Source of the DNA: Neelides folsomi
Taxonomy: Eukaryota > Arthropoda > Collembola > Neelipleona > Neelidae
Direction: 5' to 3'
NCBI GenBank assembly: GCA_034687125.1
Contig: JAQGBZ010000018.1
Coordinates: 1 to 64,000, forward strand
DNA length: 64,000 bases
The position numbers and the translations under genes are program-made. Positions within the stretch are counted from its first letter, which is position 1. Each line of letters begins with the position of its first letter. Under the pieces are notes generated by a model. It saw nothing but the letters and a program-made list of their open reading frames with translations, made no database searches and was not told the DNA's origin. Positions 35,701 to 47,561 of the stretch are shown one piece after another.

Positions 35701-36370
35701 AATACAATAATTTTATAGTCTCGGGGTTGTTCGGTGATAATTTCATTTTCTAAGAGACCGAGATGTTTTTTCCACTCCCTGTTTGGAGTTTTGAAGATCA
35801 TTTTGATTCCATCACTTAGAATAATGGATTCCTTTGTAGAGAAAATTACTTTTAGATAATGGAATTTGGCAGAGGACATGAAAGTGGTTTTGAGTTGAAT
35901 TTGTATCATAAAATGCTGCTTGTGAGAAAGTCCATCCCATATTCCACACGTAGAGTTACAATCAACTTCATGCAAGGTAGAGCAGTAAATTGTAATGGAT
36001 TTAGAGAGGGGGAGTGAAAAAGAAAATCAATAATTTGCCTACGTGTGTATTTGTACATTCCACACGTTTAAGTGTATTTCTATTTTCCTTTTCTTCATTC
36101 CAGGGGAAAATTCCGTTCCTAGAACTTCCAATCTGGAGACGAAGACTGTTATGCTTCTATAAAGTCCGAATGTTGGATTGAATGCAGCTGTATTTATGGA
36201 TCTGAATCCTCCTGGAATTCCATCAATTTATCCTCTCCGTTTTCAAGGCCGGTGTTTCTCACCTTTGCCCCTCTCCCGGTTTGAAAGGTGAGAAGATTGG
36301 TTCTACTCGGCTGTCAAAAAGAACAAATGAGATAGTTGGAAATGCTTACCAACTTGAATATTTTATTTAG
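32795..36370. other. Gene-poor AT-rich region, left of the unrecognised plus-strand gene
   Basis: No supported exon up to about 36100. At 36104..36287 an exon-like segment lies between an acceptor (TTCATTCCAG) and a strong donor (GAAAG then GTGAGA), just upstream of the 36371 gene. Its frames do not fit that gene, so it is best read as a 5' UTR exon. A short hairpin lies at 33595-33624 (listed separately). Confidence 0.45.
33595..33624. repeat. Short G/C inverted repeat (hairpin) in AT-rich DNA
   Basis: CGGGGGTGAGA and TCTCAACCCCCG face each other across a 7-bp loop, giving an 11-bp stem with one bulge. It is striking in AT-rich surroundings but has no U-run, tRNA boxes or terminal duplications that would identify it. 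Confidence 0.5.
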
Positions 36371-37252
36371 ATGTCATCCCGGCTGGGGCAAACCCGGTGG
36401 ACTGGCGTAGGGCAGCAAGATGAAACCCGGGCTTTACCCCCCGGCCCGGTCATCCCGCCACATCAAAGCCATCGCGGGCATCGACGCGGGCATTCATATG
36501 GCGGACCGTGTTCTCCACCTGCCTCGGCTCTTCACCATACCCAACTGGAGTCGAGGCCGTCGAATCCGAACACGCAGTACTTTCCTCCAGCTAATGGGTC
36601 ATCGTCCTGCTCATCCGCCCTTCAAAAAGGGCATCGACGGGCGCTGTCAGGGTGCTTGCCCATGGTCGGAATGGGAGCTGTCGCCTGGTCATCTCTCAGG
36701 GAACTTGAGGCTCCTGGTCAACCCACTAGCCCCATTCTAAGAAGCCTTTCTCCTGAAGGTAAGCAATTATGAATTGCTAATTTTATTGATGAGCTTCTTG
36801 GGAAATCACTCGATCATTGTAAACAAAAATATTAAGTCCTAAAGGAAACTGCCACTCTAAATGTCAATTTTTAATGAACCGCAAACCCATATTTACATAC
36901 AACTTTATGTGATATTAAAGATAAACGCAAAATTGCCATTTTCTACACTAGCACGTCGATACATGGTTAATCAATCGTTTGAACTTCTTGAAATTTCTCA
37001 ATCATTGTCATTAGCACTTTACTTCTTTCATTGGCAAGTAAATAAATATTGTTAGAATTTTTAAAAAAATTCACTTTATATTTTTACGACTGAGGTTTTA
37101 CCGAAAGGAGTATGCGTTTGACAAGAAACGAGCTTTTGAATCATTTCAGCGTGAATCCATTAATGGAAAGAAACAAAGACTTGACGCAAACAAGAAATGG
37201 ACTACCCAATCTCGTCAATGCGAATCCAATGAAAAAAGAAAAAGAATCTTAA
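36371..37252 (+). CDS. Unrecognised basic, Ser/Pro/His-rich protein, two exons
   Basis: I do not recognise the product. Exon 36371..36758 starts at an ATG directly behind an acceptor-like TTTATTTAG and ends at CCTGAAG with a GTAAGC donor. Exon 37095..37252 continues in phase and stops, giving 181 residues. The first part is low-complexity, with two similar motifs, GHRRGHSYGG and GHRRALSGCL, many Pro and Ser, and SPILRSLSPEG at the junction. The second part (FTERSMRLTRNELLNHFSVN and on) is basic and ends KKEKES. Exon 1 is GC-rich compared with the AT-rich region around it. Exon 2 also has a longer open reading in another frame (about 79 codons, Lys/Arg-rich), so the true frame of the 3' part is uncertain. 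It precedes the SLCO gene on the same strand by 330 bp. Confidence 0.45.
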
Positions 37253-37582
37253 CTGAAAAAACACGGGCCATTAGTTCAAGAATCAAAGAAACTTTTCATC
37301 CTTTTTATTACTCCAACCTCAGTCCTTATTCAATTTTTTAAATTGGTTTTTTTAATTATTCAATAATGCAGGTATTATAAAACAATTAGGGACAGATAGT
37401 ATGAGCATATTATAGCCTTATTTTCATTAATGGCTATATATTTATAATGTTAACTAATTAAAAGTCTTGTGAATACAATGACCAATAAGTTTGCCTCCTA
37501 TTTTTATTTATTCCAAAGGCATAAAAACTTTAAAATCATTGCTCGTTCAAAAGGTGACATCTAAAAAGTTTAATGATAAAGA
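37253..37582 (+). other. Spacer before SLCO
   Basis: AT-rich 330 bp holding the 3' UTR of the upstream gene and probably 5' UTR of SLCO; in-frame stops lie directly ahead of the SLCO ATG. Confidence 0.5.
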
Positions 37583-40500
37583 ATGGAAATTAAATACAAT
37601 GGTTTTAACTTTAATGTTGAATTGACAGAATCGAGGCCGTCATCGCCAGAAGTGGGTTCCTGTGATGGTCGTCCAACGGCAAAGTTAACGAGCCAACCCA
37701 GCTCTTTAGGGCGGAAAGAGCTTGGACCAGCAGCATCAACGCTGGAATCGATGGAGTGTGGGATTGGACCATGCCATTTACCAGAATGTTTCCAAAGCCT
37801 CGCTCATATCAAGTTCTTCGTGTGCATCCTCGCTCTCCTTGTGACATTGCAGCAAGCCGTGGCTTCCGGTTATGTCAATTCCGTAATTACGACGATTGAG
37901 ACGCGGTTCGAGATCCCATCCAAGTTCTCCGCCCTCATTGCCTCCTCGTACGAGATGGGAAATGTCATCACCGTCCTCTTCGTGTCGTATTTGGGAGCTA
38001 AGAGTCACATCCCGCGATGGATTGCCATAGGTAATTTTTTATCACATTCTTCTCCCTCCCCCGTGGGAAAGGAAGAGTAAATAAGTAAAGATGCACTGGT
38101 GTATTTATAATCATAGATCACGCATTTGCTCCTTCACTCTCGAGTGAGAAATATGAGAAAAGATAATAAGAGGCTTTTGGCGAGCTTTTAAGACTCAACT
38201 GTCCGTACTTCAGATTACTTTTTAAAAATGTATGCAAATGGGAAAATAATTTATGGGCTGAGGAGACTTTAGCTTTCTCTTCACCTCCGCGGCTCAGTTC
38301 CATATAAGCCAAATCACCTTCGACCTTTTGGGTTCTATGTTTCGCCAAAATCCCGTGAATGTTGAAAGAACTAACCGCTTCATCTCTTTCACCTTTCTTT
38401 GAAGATTCCGTTGTAGTGTTGGATAACCGAGGTTAATATATTTATTGATTCTGGCGAAACCTAATAGCTTTTCCAAAATCCATTGTTCGCTCATTTCTCC
38501 TCATTATCCTTTGTATAGAAACCAAGGTCTATGCGCCAACCATCACTTCCTCCAATATGTTATGGAATAATTTATCAATATTAATAGGAACTTCGCTGAT
38601 GTAATGCGTATTTTACAACTCGTGGATTTCATTCATCTTCTTAGGCCTGACTTAGCCACGAGGGAATTCAAAACTCCTATTTACTTTGCCTTAGATCCAA
38701 TTTGAATCTTTATTTATCTTCCATGTACAGTAGACTCAACATCTACTGAACCATGTCTTTGCTTTAATGACAGATTTCTTGGTTGAATAAAAACACTAAT
38801 TTTTAGAGAATGAAGAGTTATATGGGATCCATTGCATAATAAGTTAACGATTACATAATGATCATAAAACATTTAATTTGGTTTTTAATTGCAGGTGTGC
38901 ATATTATGGTGATTGGATGCATCGTGTTCACATTACCTCACTTCCTCAGCACTGATCAGCACGATGGATCACACCAAAGAGGTTTAGCTTATACGAACGA
39001 TGGTCTGCAGCATATGGGTCAAGAAGGTTCTTTCGCATTCAACTCAACATCTCCTTTTCTCCCGCTTGCAAACGGAACGAGAGAAAAAAGACGAGGGAGA
39101 AATTCCGTCTGTCAGGCAGCCAACCCACAGTCGTCAAAGTTCATATCGGGAGTGCACAGCAAGACCACGAATGCTATTGATGGGGAACAACCTTCCGGTA
39201 CAAATTTGATCATCGATTAATAAACTTACACACACACACTTTGACAAACTGCATGAGCTACCAAATGTTGCCAAAGTTTGATGGATCGTTGATCGGCTCT
39301 CAGTCAGTTACTGCTGCTACAATAAATGCGTAGAACTTCTACGATAGAAAAATGGATGAGAATTATTTTTTTATTTTATGAATAGAAGGAGACGAGAAGA
39401 CTCAATATCCGCCTGTGAAAAAAGAAGAGCTTTCTAACGGCTGCGAAATTATCGAAGTCGTGGAGCAAGATGGAACAACAAAGACGAAAACAGGAGTCCC
39501 GGAGAGCTATGGACATCCCTTGATTCTCTTCATGTTGGCACAGCTTTTACTCGGCTGTGGCGGATCTCCTCTCTTCACTCTCGGAATCACTTACGTCGAT
39601 GACAACGTTCCGAAAGAATCCTCATCTCTATACATAGGTTCGGATATTCCCTTAACAGCCCAAAAACCCTCACGTCGCTCTTCATTAAAGACGAATCAGG
39701 ACGATGCAGATGGTCGTAACATAAGTGTCGTCGTTTTTTCCAGGGTGTATTTATGCGATGGCTGCCTTTGGGCCTGTAATAGGATTCCTCCTTGGGGCTT
39801 GGCTACTTCTCATTCCTTCATCGATCATGGACATTTTGAATCCCGGTGAGAATTATGAGTCCTCTTAATCCCCTCCCTCCCATATTTTACAACTCCTCTC
39901 CCATATTGGCTTTCCCTCCCGCGTCTCCGGCATGTTTAGTGAATAAAATATGAGTGTGATGATTCGTCTGCAGATGCCCAATTCATTGGTATGTGGTGGG
40001 GCGGATTTCTCATTGCTGGCGGGTTGCTCTTTATCGTCTCGCTCCCGTTTCTCACGTTCCCCCGACTCATTCCGGGAAGACATCAGGACTTTGCGGAGAA
40101 GGAAGAACAGTTCGTAGTGGAGCAGACTGGGGTTGAGGGGGACAGCGCTGGGCAAGTTACCGAATCTACTTACGGACAATCTCTCAAAGAAATCCCGAAA
40201 TCAATGTTACGGCTCATTACGTGAGTTATTCTTTCATTCCTAAATAATATGGACATAAACTGGGTTATGAAATGATTGAATTTGGGGAAATGAATCATGT
40301 AATGGGTTTATTATTAGGAATCCAACCTATGTCCTGACTTGTTTGGGAGGTTGCATGGAATTGAACATCGTTTCTGGATTCGTGGTTTTCCTCCCTAAAT
40401 ATCTCGAGACGCAATTCTCAATGGGGAAGTCACAAGCATCTGTATACACAGGAGGGATTGCTATTCCAGGTAGGAAATTAATTTTATTAATAGCATGCTT

Positions 40501-42346
40501 ATTTACCATAATAAATTTTATTATTCAAGCAATACACTTTATTTGAGTTTATTGGTGTAAGCGAATAAACATGCAAATGTGTATATTAATATTATTAATA
40601 CACGATCATTTCCCACACACATAAGATATACAAGAGTAGTAGTCCAACAAGGATAAAAACATTTTTGTAAGAATATACTTTAGTAGAAAATCAAATCATG
40701 TACATGTCGCTTAATTCACTCTCGTTTTTACATCCTATGAGAGTAAGTAAGAATGCCAATTAACGTTAAAGGTATATTTCAGGTGCATGTTTGGGAATCT
40801 TTGCGGGAGGTTACCTCATGAAGAGACTTCAACTAAAACCATCAGGAGCGGCTCGATTCGTCGTTACAACAAATTGTCTATGTTTAGTTGGCTATGCGCT
40901 CTTCTTTTTCCTCGGATGTTCTAATCCTAAACTTGCCGGGGCCACCGTGCCATATCCAGACTCAGGAACGTACGATTCAAAGTAAGACATTTTCAATTTA
41001 CCTTAATTAACCTATTTCCTAGTTTCTATTTTCATCTTTCTTTTTTAAAGACACTTTTCGAGGTCGCTTTCCAAGAAGGAGAATTTTAAATTACTTTTTA
41101 ATTATGTTATTGTAATTGCATTACATTCTAAATTCTAATGTATCTGTACCTATTAACTATGTATGTATGTGATTTTTACCTTAGATTTCCATTTGACGTG
41201 AATCTGACTAGCGAATGTAATTCCTACTGTTCCTGCGATTCCTCCCTTGATGCCCAATATGTGTGCCATGAGGGAACGACTTACTTCAGCCCGTGCCATG
41301 CAGGATGTTCCATCAATCTCACACAATGCTCATGTGAGTTCCAAATCGGATTTCTTCACTACTTTCTTCCAAAGCCCCATTAGGGGCATTCGGGATGATT
41401 CCAAGGACGAACTGATGTTGAGAATTTCTCTATTGCAGGTGCGGGAGGGGCAAATGCGACCCAAGGGACCTGCCCGGATAACCCTTGCACGACCTTAGCT
41501 CCTTTTATGATCGTCCTCTTCTTTATGACGGCGACAGTCGCTGTAACTCAAATGCCTCTCCTCATGATTGTCCTGAGGTGGGTCATAAATTTCTATACCT
41601 TTCTGACTTTTCTGATTCATTTCTTTAATGGACCACTTTTGGAAATCCAGGTCAGTGTCGGCAGAAGATCGCTCATTTGCACTCGGAATGCAATTTGTTA
41701 TATTCCGAATCTTGGGTTACATTCCTTCACCTATTCTTTTTGGAAATGTGATTGATTCGGCATGTCTACTTTGGAGCGTCAAGAGATGTTCGACTGTGCT
41801 ACCAGCCGTCTCAGGACGTTGTATTCTTTACGACGTTGAAGATTTTAGATACAAGTAAATTATTTTACCATTAGTTAATATAATTATAATTATAATATCG
41901 GAATTGTAAGTAAATATTACTTTCCTTTCCTTATCAATGTTCGTGTTATTCAATGAAAATCAATGGAATTTTGTTTTTGTTCAGGTATGTGGGAATGCTG
42001 TCGGGATTTAAGCTCTTGGCTCTCGCTCTTTTCCTCTATGATTATTTCACACTCCGGAAACTTGAAAAACGAGAGGAGAAAGAAGAAGCCGCTGCAGCTT
42101 TGGCTCTTGAAGCGGACAAAGTTAAAATCCGTTCTACCTCTGTCATTTCCCTGGAGAAACGTAAGCATACACATTTGGTTTTAGGAACCGCGAACGTGTT
42201 GTTATTACCCCTAGGGATATTTGTTAAGCAAAGTAAATAATTCCGGGGATATTTGCACAGTGTTCCAGGACGGAGAGGAAAGTGGAGGAATGGTGCAAAA
42301 TGTGGATGGATACGTTCCGACCGGCCCTACAGCTGCGGTTACGTGA
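37583..42346 (+). CDS. Organic anion transporting polypeptide (SLCO family)
   Basis: Twelve exons give exactly 818 residues: 37583..38030, 38895..39197, 39386..39637, 39744..39845, 39974..40220, 40318..40469, 40783..40981, 41185..41333, 41439..41577, 41651..41854, 41985..42160 and 42261..42346. Twelve membrane spans are expected at the plasma membrane, with Na-independent uptake of amphipathic organic anions such as steroid conjugates; some insect members import ecdysone. Landmarks: IKFFVCILALLVTLQQAVASGYV in two parts around TM1, the TM6 signature region as DAQFIGMWWGGFL (family D-x-RW-(I/V)-GAWW-x-GFL, three positions changed), and a Cys-rich Kazal-like loop with CNSYCSCDSS and YFSPCHAGCS. 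The loop after TM2 is unusually long and polar (much of exons 2-3, with N-glycosylation sites). Charged C-terminal tail. AATAAA at 42572-42577. Confidence 0.93.
38031..38894 (+). other. First intron of SLCO
   Basis: 864-bp intron (GTAATT donor, AATTGCAG acceptor). No other gene feature seen; short open frames on the minus strand here have no support. Confidence 0.7.
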
Positions 42347-44777
42347 TGAGACAGATTTCCGAGTCACAAGAAACATTAAATCTCTATAAACTTCTACTGT
42401 TATCAACATGACTGTGTTAGAAATGTGCAAAGGAGAGAAATTCCCTTTAATTGGTTATCTGTAGCTCTTTGCTGAGTGAATCAAAAGTTAATTTATAATC
42501 CATATTTAAAATATGTATAATATTGATCATGATAATTATGAACCTCCTTTTATATTAATGTCGGCAATAACAATAAAGAGGACTGATGGGAAGAATACTA
42601 ATTGGAGATTTAGATGCGAACTTTATCGGTGAAATTCCCTTTATCCATCCTATCAATCTACTACTAGTCTTTTAATTTTAACACTACTTTCGGAATGCGA
42701 ATTCAATTAACAGCCTTTATAACGTTCACGTAATATTTTAGCTTATTTCAATTATTATATAAGTAATCAATTAAAACGTTTTAATTTAATAATCGCATGT
42801 AGTTTTATTCATAATCATACCTGTTAACCAACAAACTGTGTTATTCAATTTTATTAATTATTAATTTTATGTAACAATTAATTGCAATTGTTTTACTTTA
42901 TACTTAAATGATGTATAAATTAATTTAGTCTATTAGATAATTGGATTGTGAATCAGTGCGCACCACAGTGAGGAGAACTCATTACTCTACATCACATGAG
43001 AGAACTCACATATTATATTTAAGTGTTGATTTATGTATTAATTGAATGGAACCAAAATAATTTATATAAACAATTTCAAAAGCCATTTCTTAATGTTTAG
43101 GATGCCTTAAACCAAAAGCAAAAAGTATGCAATTTATTGTTAAAGGTTTGATTGTTAATTTTTCCATTTCCATTGTTCATTATTGTATTTGTTACAGAAT
43201 TTGTATGGCTACACATTTTTGATTTTTGATATATTTCATATAATATTTAATGCTAGTTACTTGTCACATATGAGAAAAATGCTCAAGCATTTTCTGATGA
43301 GGGTACTAACAAATATTCATCAAAGGTGAATAATTCTCTATGATAAGCCCTTTTACATGAAAGTGGATTACCTTAAAATTAAGTTTTAATGAATATTAAG
43401 ATCCCACTAAATATGATACTTCAAATGAATTAAAAGGGAAACGAAGGTACAATAATGCAAACTAACAATGACTTATATTACACATATTATGCAATTGAAA
43501 CTAAAATGCCGTAATTGAGTGTAGTACCATTATACGTTATCTAATAAAGTATAGAAAAATATTTACAAAGAACCATCATGGTTTATGTCAAAGGCAACCC
43601 ATGAACGACAATGTAAGCAAATTTAATAAGATTGATGAAACTAGTTGTAAGCAATTAACAAGTCATTTATTTATAAACAGACTCTTTCATTCGTTACTAT
43701 TTATTTCTTTGTTTTTCATCGATGTGTGCAACATACCCTTTTAAAAAGAGTATGCCAATTGTGGATACAGATTGATAGTATTTATCTATTTAACACTTTT
43801 GATTGATCACAAGATTGATGAAAAGCAAGAATGTTGTAAATGTATAGAAGAGTATAGAATGAAAATTCAGTATCAATTTATAATGAAATAATGTAGCGAC
43901 TATTTAACTATTTAAAACTACTAACAATAATTATTTATTTACACAGAGTACAACCCTTTAACGGTTGAATAATTCTTATTATGAGCGCAGTTAATAAAAA
44001 TGTTTTTAAATTGATGAGTATAGAAAGAGTAAATTATGTAGTTTGAAGCACAAAAAGTTAACAAGAAAATGTAATAACTAACATCGCTAAAAACATGGAT
44101 TGCAAAATAATGTGTATAGCATGATACTTTAAACAAATTAAGCCGCGAAACGAATTAAAAATAAAGTTTAACTTTCAAATTGATTCTCATTATTCATTTT
44201 CATCATTTATTAATAACACTAATTTATTTAATGCTTGCTCCTTACTTTACTCTCAACAACTAACAATACAAGATTCTCTTGTTGGCACTTACGTACATAC
44301 ATGTACATACATACTATAGAAGATATCATAGGTAACTTCATCTTATTTTTTCCTACCTTGTCATCATATTGTAGTTACCTTTATTTCAAAGGTAAAATGG
44401 TCTTTATCATTACCAAATACGCACTAGCCTGCCATATATAACTATAAATGACCGGAGAGATATCGTAAACGGCAATTAACGAAGTGAACATTGCTACTTG
44501 CAACCTCACACCGATTCTCCCAAAATTGCATGAGGACATAGCAAAACAAATGAAGAGCAAGCGACATCTGAAGTTGCAGAATTAGAAGATTCGCTCAAAA
44601 GAATTTGAACTCCCCTTGTCATTTACTTTCAATTCCAATTCCAAAGCTCCTGAACACAAAGCCACTTCATTAAGCTATTTAACTTTAACATTAATCAAGG
44701 ATAATAGCTGAGATTTCGCAGAAGCAAGTTTGACCACGTCATCCTGAGATTTATATAAGATCCCATCATCAGATCCA
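42347..44777. other. AT-rich spacer between SLCO and MBD2/3
   Basis: About 2.4 kb. Contains the SLCO 3' UTR with AATAAA at 42572-42577 and, at its right end, the MBD2/3 promoter and 5' UTR. No supported exon on either strand. Confidence 0.55.
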
Positions 44778-46042
44778 ATGGATTTAATCGAAAGGAAGAA
44801 GTTCCCCTGTGAAGCTCTCCCAAAAGGATGGATCCGGGAAGAAATTATAAGAAAATCGGGTCTTTCGGCCGGGAAGATCGACGTTTGCTATTACAGCCCA
44901 AGTGGGAAAAAGTTCCGGACCAAACCTCAACTCGTCCGGTATCTCGGGGACTCAGCTGATCTGTCAACCTTCGACTTCCAGACGGGCAAAGCAACTTCTC
45001 TCCTCTTAAGGAAAAACAAAAAGCAAAAATCCCATTATGATTACTCAAAGTACGTCCTTTTAAAATTGGTTTTATTTTAGCAATAATTATGTTATACTAT
45101 CTCATTTATAGCAAATAATATTATCAAAGGGATAGCTTGTGATTATTTTGAATGGCACAGATCCACAACAATCTAAATTAACTAAATTCAAATTTTTATA
45201 AATTGATATTTTAATTTATTTTCAGTCGTCCGACAAGAAATGATGCGGCCCTCATTCCTCCAATTAGACAAACAGCTTCCATTTTCAAGCAACCCGTTAC
45301 ATTGTCCAAAACTCAACCCGACAGCAGGGTCAAGCATGATTTCAAACACGGCCACCAAGACAAGCCCAAACAGGTACTTAATCAAAATTTAATTATTTGC
45401 AATAAATTATCTCTACAGTATAATCATAATTTCATAATAATGTATTTTCAGTTATTCTGGGAGAAAAGGCTAGAAGGGTTGAGAGCATGTGATCCCTCCG
45501 GGTATGAACTCGACCCTCTTGATCTTCCAAAGGGAGTTAATGCAGTTGGACCAAGGATAACTGCCGACACAGTGCTCCAGTCGGTCGCGACAGCTCTCCA
45601 TCTCACCGGAGCTCCAATTATTGGCCAAAAAGGAGATAAATCAAATTTGGAATTGAATCCCGGAGTATTTCTCAATCCTGATCAACCTCTTATCCACGTA
45701 TGTTTAATTTTTTAATTTCAAAAAATATTTATTTTAATTGTGTTTTAAAATTTTAATCTACATCAATTCATATTTATTTAATTTCTTTAAAGTTCCTCTT
45801 ACTCCAAACTTTATATTTTTATTTTATTTATTTAACAATGAAATGTTATATCAATATGAATAGATATTCTGTTTTTCCTTTTAAGTATCAAATATATGTT
45901 TTTAAACAATGTCGACTATGTTTTTGTCTAGGCCTTGATGGTGGGCGAAGAAGACATCCGGATTCAAGAGGAGAGAGTCGCAGAGGCACGGAAGCGACTT
46001 GAGAGTTTCCTCAAAGCATGTATCGGCGAAGTGGAGGCCTAA
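44778..46042 (+). CDS. MBD2/3: Methyl-CpG-binding domain protein 2/3
   Basis: Exons 44778..45049, 45226..45373, 45452..45697 and 45932..46042 give 258 residues. The N-terminal MBD (about residues 9-68) reads ALPKGWIREEIIRKSGLSAG, then KIDVCYYSPSGKKFRTKPQL and ADLSTFDFQTG. The MBD2/3-specific middle follows (RPTRNDAALIPPIRQTASIF, KQPVT), then QLFWEKRLEGLRA, DLPKGVNAVGPRITADTVLQ, NPGVFLNPDQPL, and a C-terminal coiled coil EEDIRIQEERVAEARKRLES that in homologs pairs with p66/GATAD2. The protein should be the MBD subunit of the NuRD deacetylase complex in the nucleus. The residue matching the MBD2 Tyr / MBD3 Phe switch (in DVxYY) is Cys, while the Lys four before it is MBD2-like. Polyadenylation signal AATAAA at 46274-46279. 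Confidence 0.95.
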
Positions 46043-47561
46043 ACGCCCCAACGCAAACAACCTACGACATACCTTCAAACTCATACACTGATTAAAACCA
46101 ATACCCACTCTGGTCCCTCCAATTCTCAGGACGCATGAGACGCGACGATGCGGGTGAAGAGATGCATGAGAAGCTCCACCACTCCACACACCAACTCAAA
46201 GGCTTATTTTTTATACTTCATCCACGAAAAAGCCTCACCTTCCCAAGTCCAATCAACTGGCCCCAGACGTAGCAATAAAACTTCCCAACCGACCATTAAA
46301 ATTAAATTGAGGGAAATTAGACGGAGTCTCCCCCTTCTCGTATCTCTCCGATCAAACTCCTATCGCTCTCTGCTCTTATTCCTCCCTTAAAAAGAGATTC
46401 TTCAATTAAAAAACTGACACGACAGGCTTCATTGTGAACCTCAACATTACATACATTCGCCCAATTATCTAATTTATTCACTCATTGCATGAAGAAACAC
46501 ATGTGTGTTTGTGCCCTGTATGCACTAATGTAATCTCGAACCCTGTTCTAAACCATTTTTTTAATTAATGTTTCTTTTTATTCTTAAGAAAATGTTAAAA
46601 AATCCAAAAACATTGTTTCCGTTTTCAATCCTTTATTTCGTTTATTTATGTAAATACATCATAATAATATATGGTAATTTATATATAAAAAACGTCTACA
46701 CATCATTTTTGCATGCATGCATCAAAGTTTACCATTTACCGTTGACACGCTTTTAAAAAGTCAATATTAAACTCATTGTTACAAAAACTCATTTGCATCT
46801 CTAATCCATGAGTTGATGATCAAAACCCGGGAGTTTCCTCGGTTCTTCTTCCCGGACCTTGAAGGGTCGGAGAGGGGTTGAAGGGAGAAGGGCCAGGATG
46901 GGAGTGGATCATTGGATGCATTGTGTAATTGCTCGAGGGTGAGTAAATGAACAAAGACGCTTGGGAATGATGGGAGAATGGGAGATGGAGATTGCAATGG
47001 GATGGGGAGGTAAGCGGAGTGCGTGGAGTTGCGCGTGAAGGGCCGGTGGGGAAGTGCATTCCTTGCTGCATGTTGGGGAAGGGAAGCTCTGGACTCGTCC
47101 GTTGTCCGACCATCTGGCGCTCAAGAATTCCGTTTCTAGGTCAGACCTACTTACCCTCTCCGTCGCTTAGCTTCCCAAGAGGCCCGGCCTCCGTCAAGTA
47201 TCCGCCCACCGGCCACAAACGCCCAATCCACTTACCATCCACCCCTTCCTACTCTACCACTCCCTACTACGCTCGGCAAACCCAGCCACTTTCAAAATCT
47301 GCAATCCCCCATCATTAGGAATAGGATTAAGGATAGAAATACATAGAAGATAGAGAATTCCTATCTTCAATGTAGTGTTCTTTGGATGGAGTTGGAAGAC
47401 TGGACCAATGCGGCGGTTATCGTCGTGCAAAATATTCCTTGTAGACTTAACTCTCTTGAGGTGGATAGATTGGGTTGAGATTTGAGTGTCGGGTGTCGGC
47501 TGTACGATTTTCATAAGGATTTCTCAGATTTAATTTGATTCTTCATTCGACTGGAATTAAA
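46043..47561. other. Spacer between MBD2/3 and RPP21 with a GC-rich patch
   Basis: MBD2/3 3' UTR (AATAAA at 46274-46279), AT-rich sequence, then a GC-richer patch at about 46800-47300 open on both strands. A minus-strand frame at 46820..47113 encodes a Pro/His/Ser-rich 97-residue sequence ending RRTEETPGF, and it extends upstream in frame to a possible acceptor at 47145. A compatible upstream exon could not be built. The patch may be the RPP21 promoter or an unresolved minus-strand gene end. Confidence 0.35.

Noticed and set aside
36420-36740. 106-codon alternative frame in exon 1 of the unknown gene
   Set aside because: Stops before the splice donor, so it cannot join exon 2; the other frame runs through the donor in phase.
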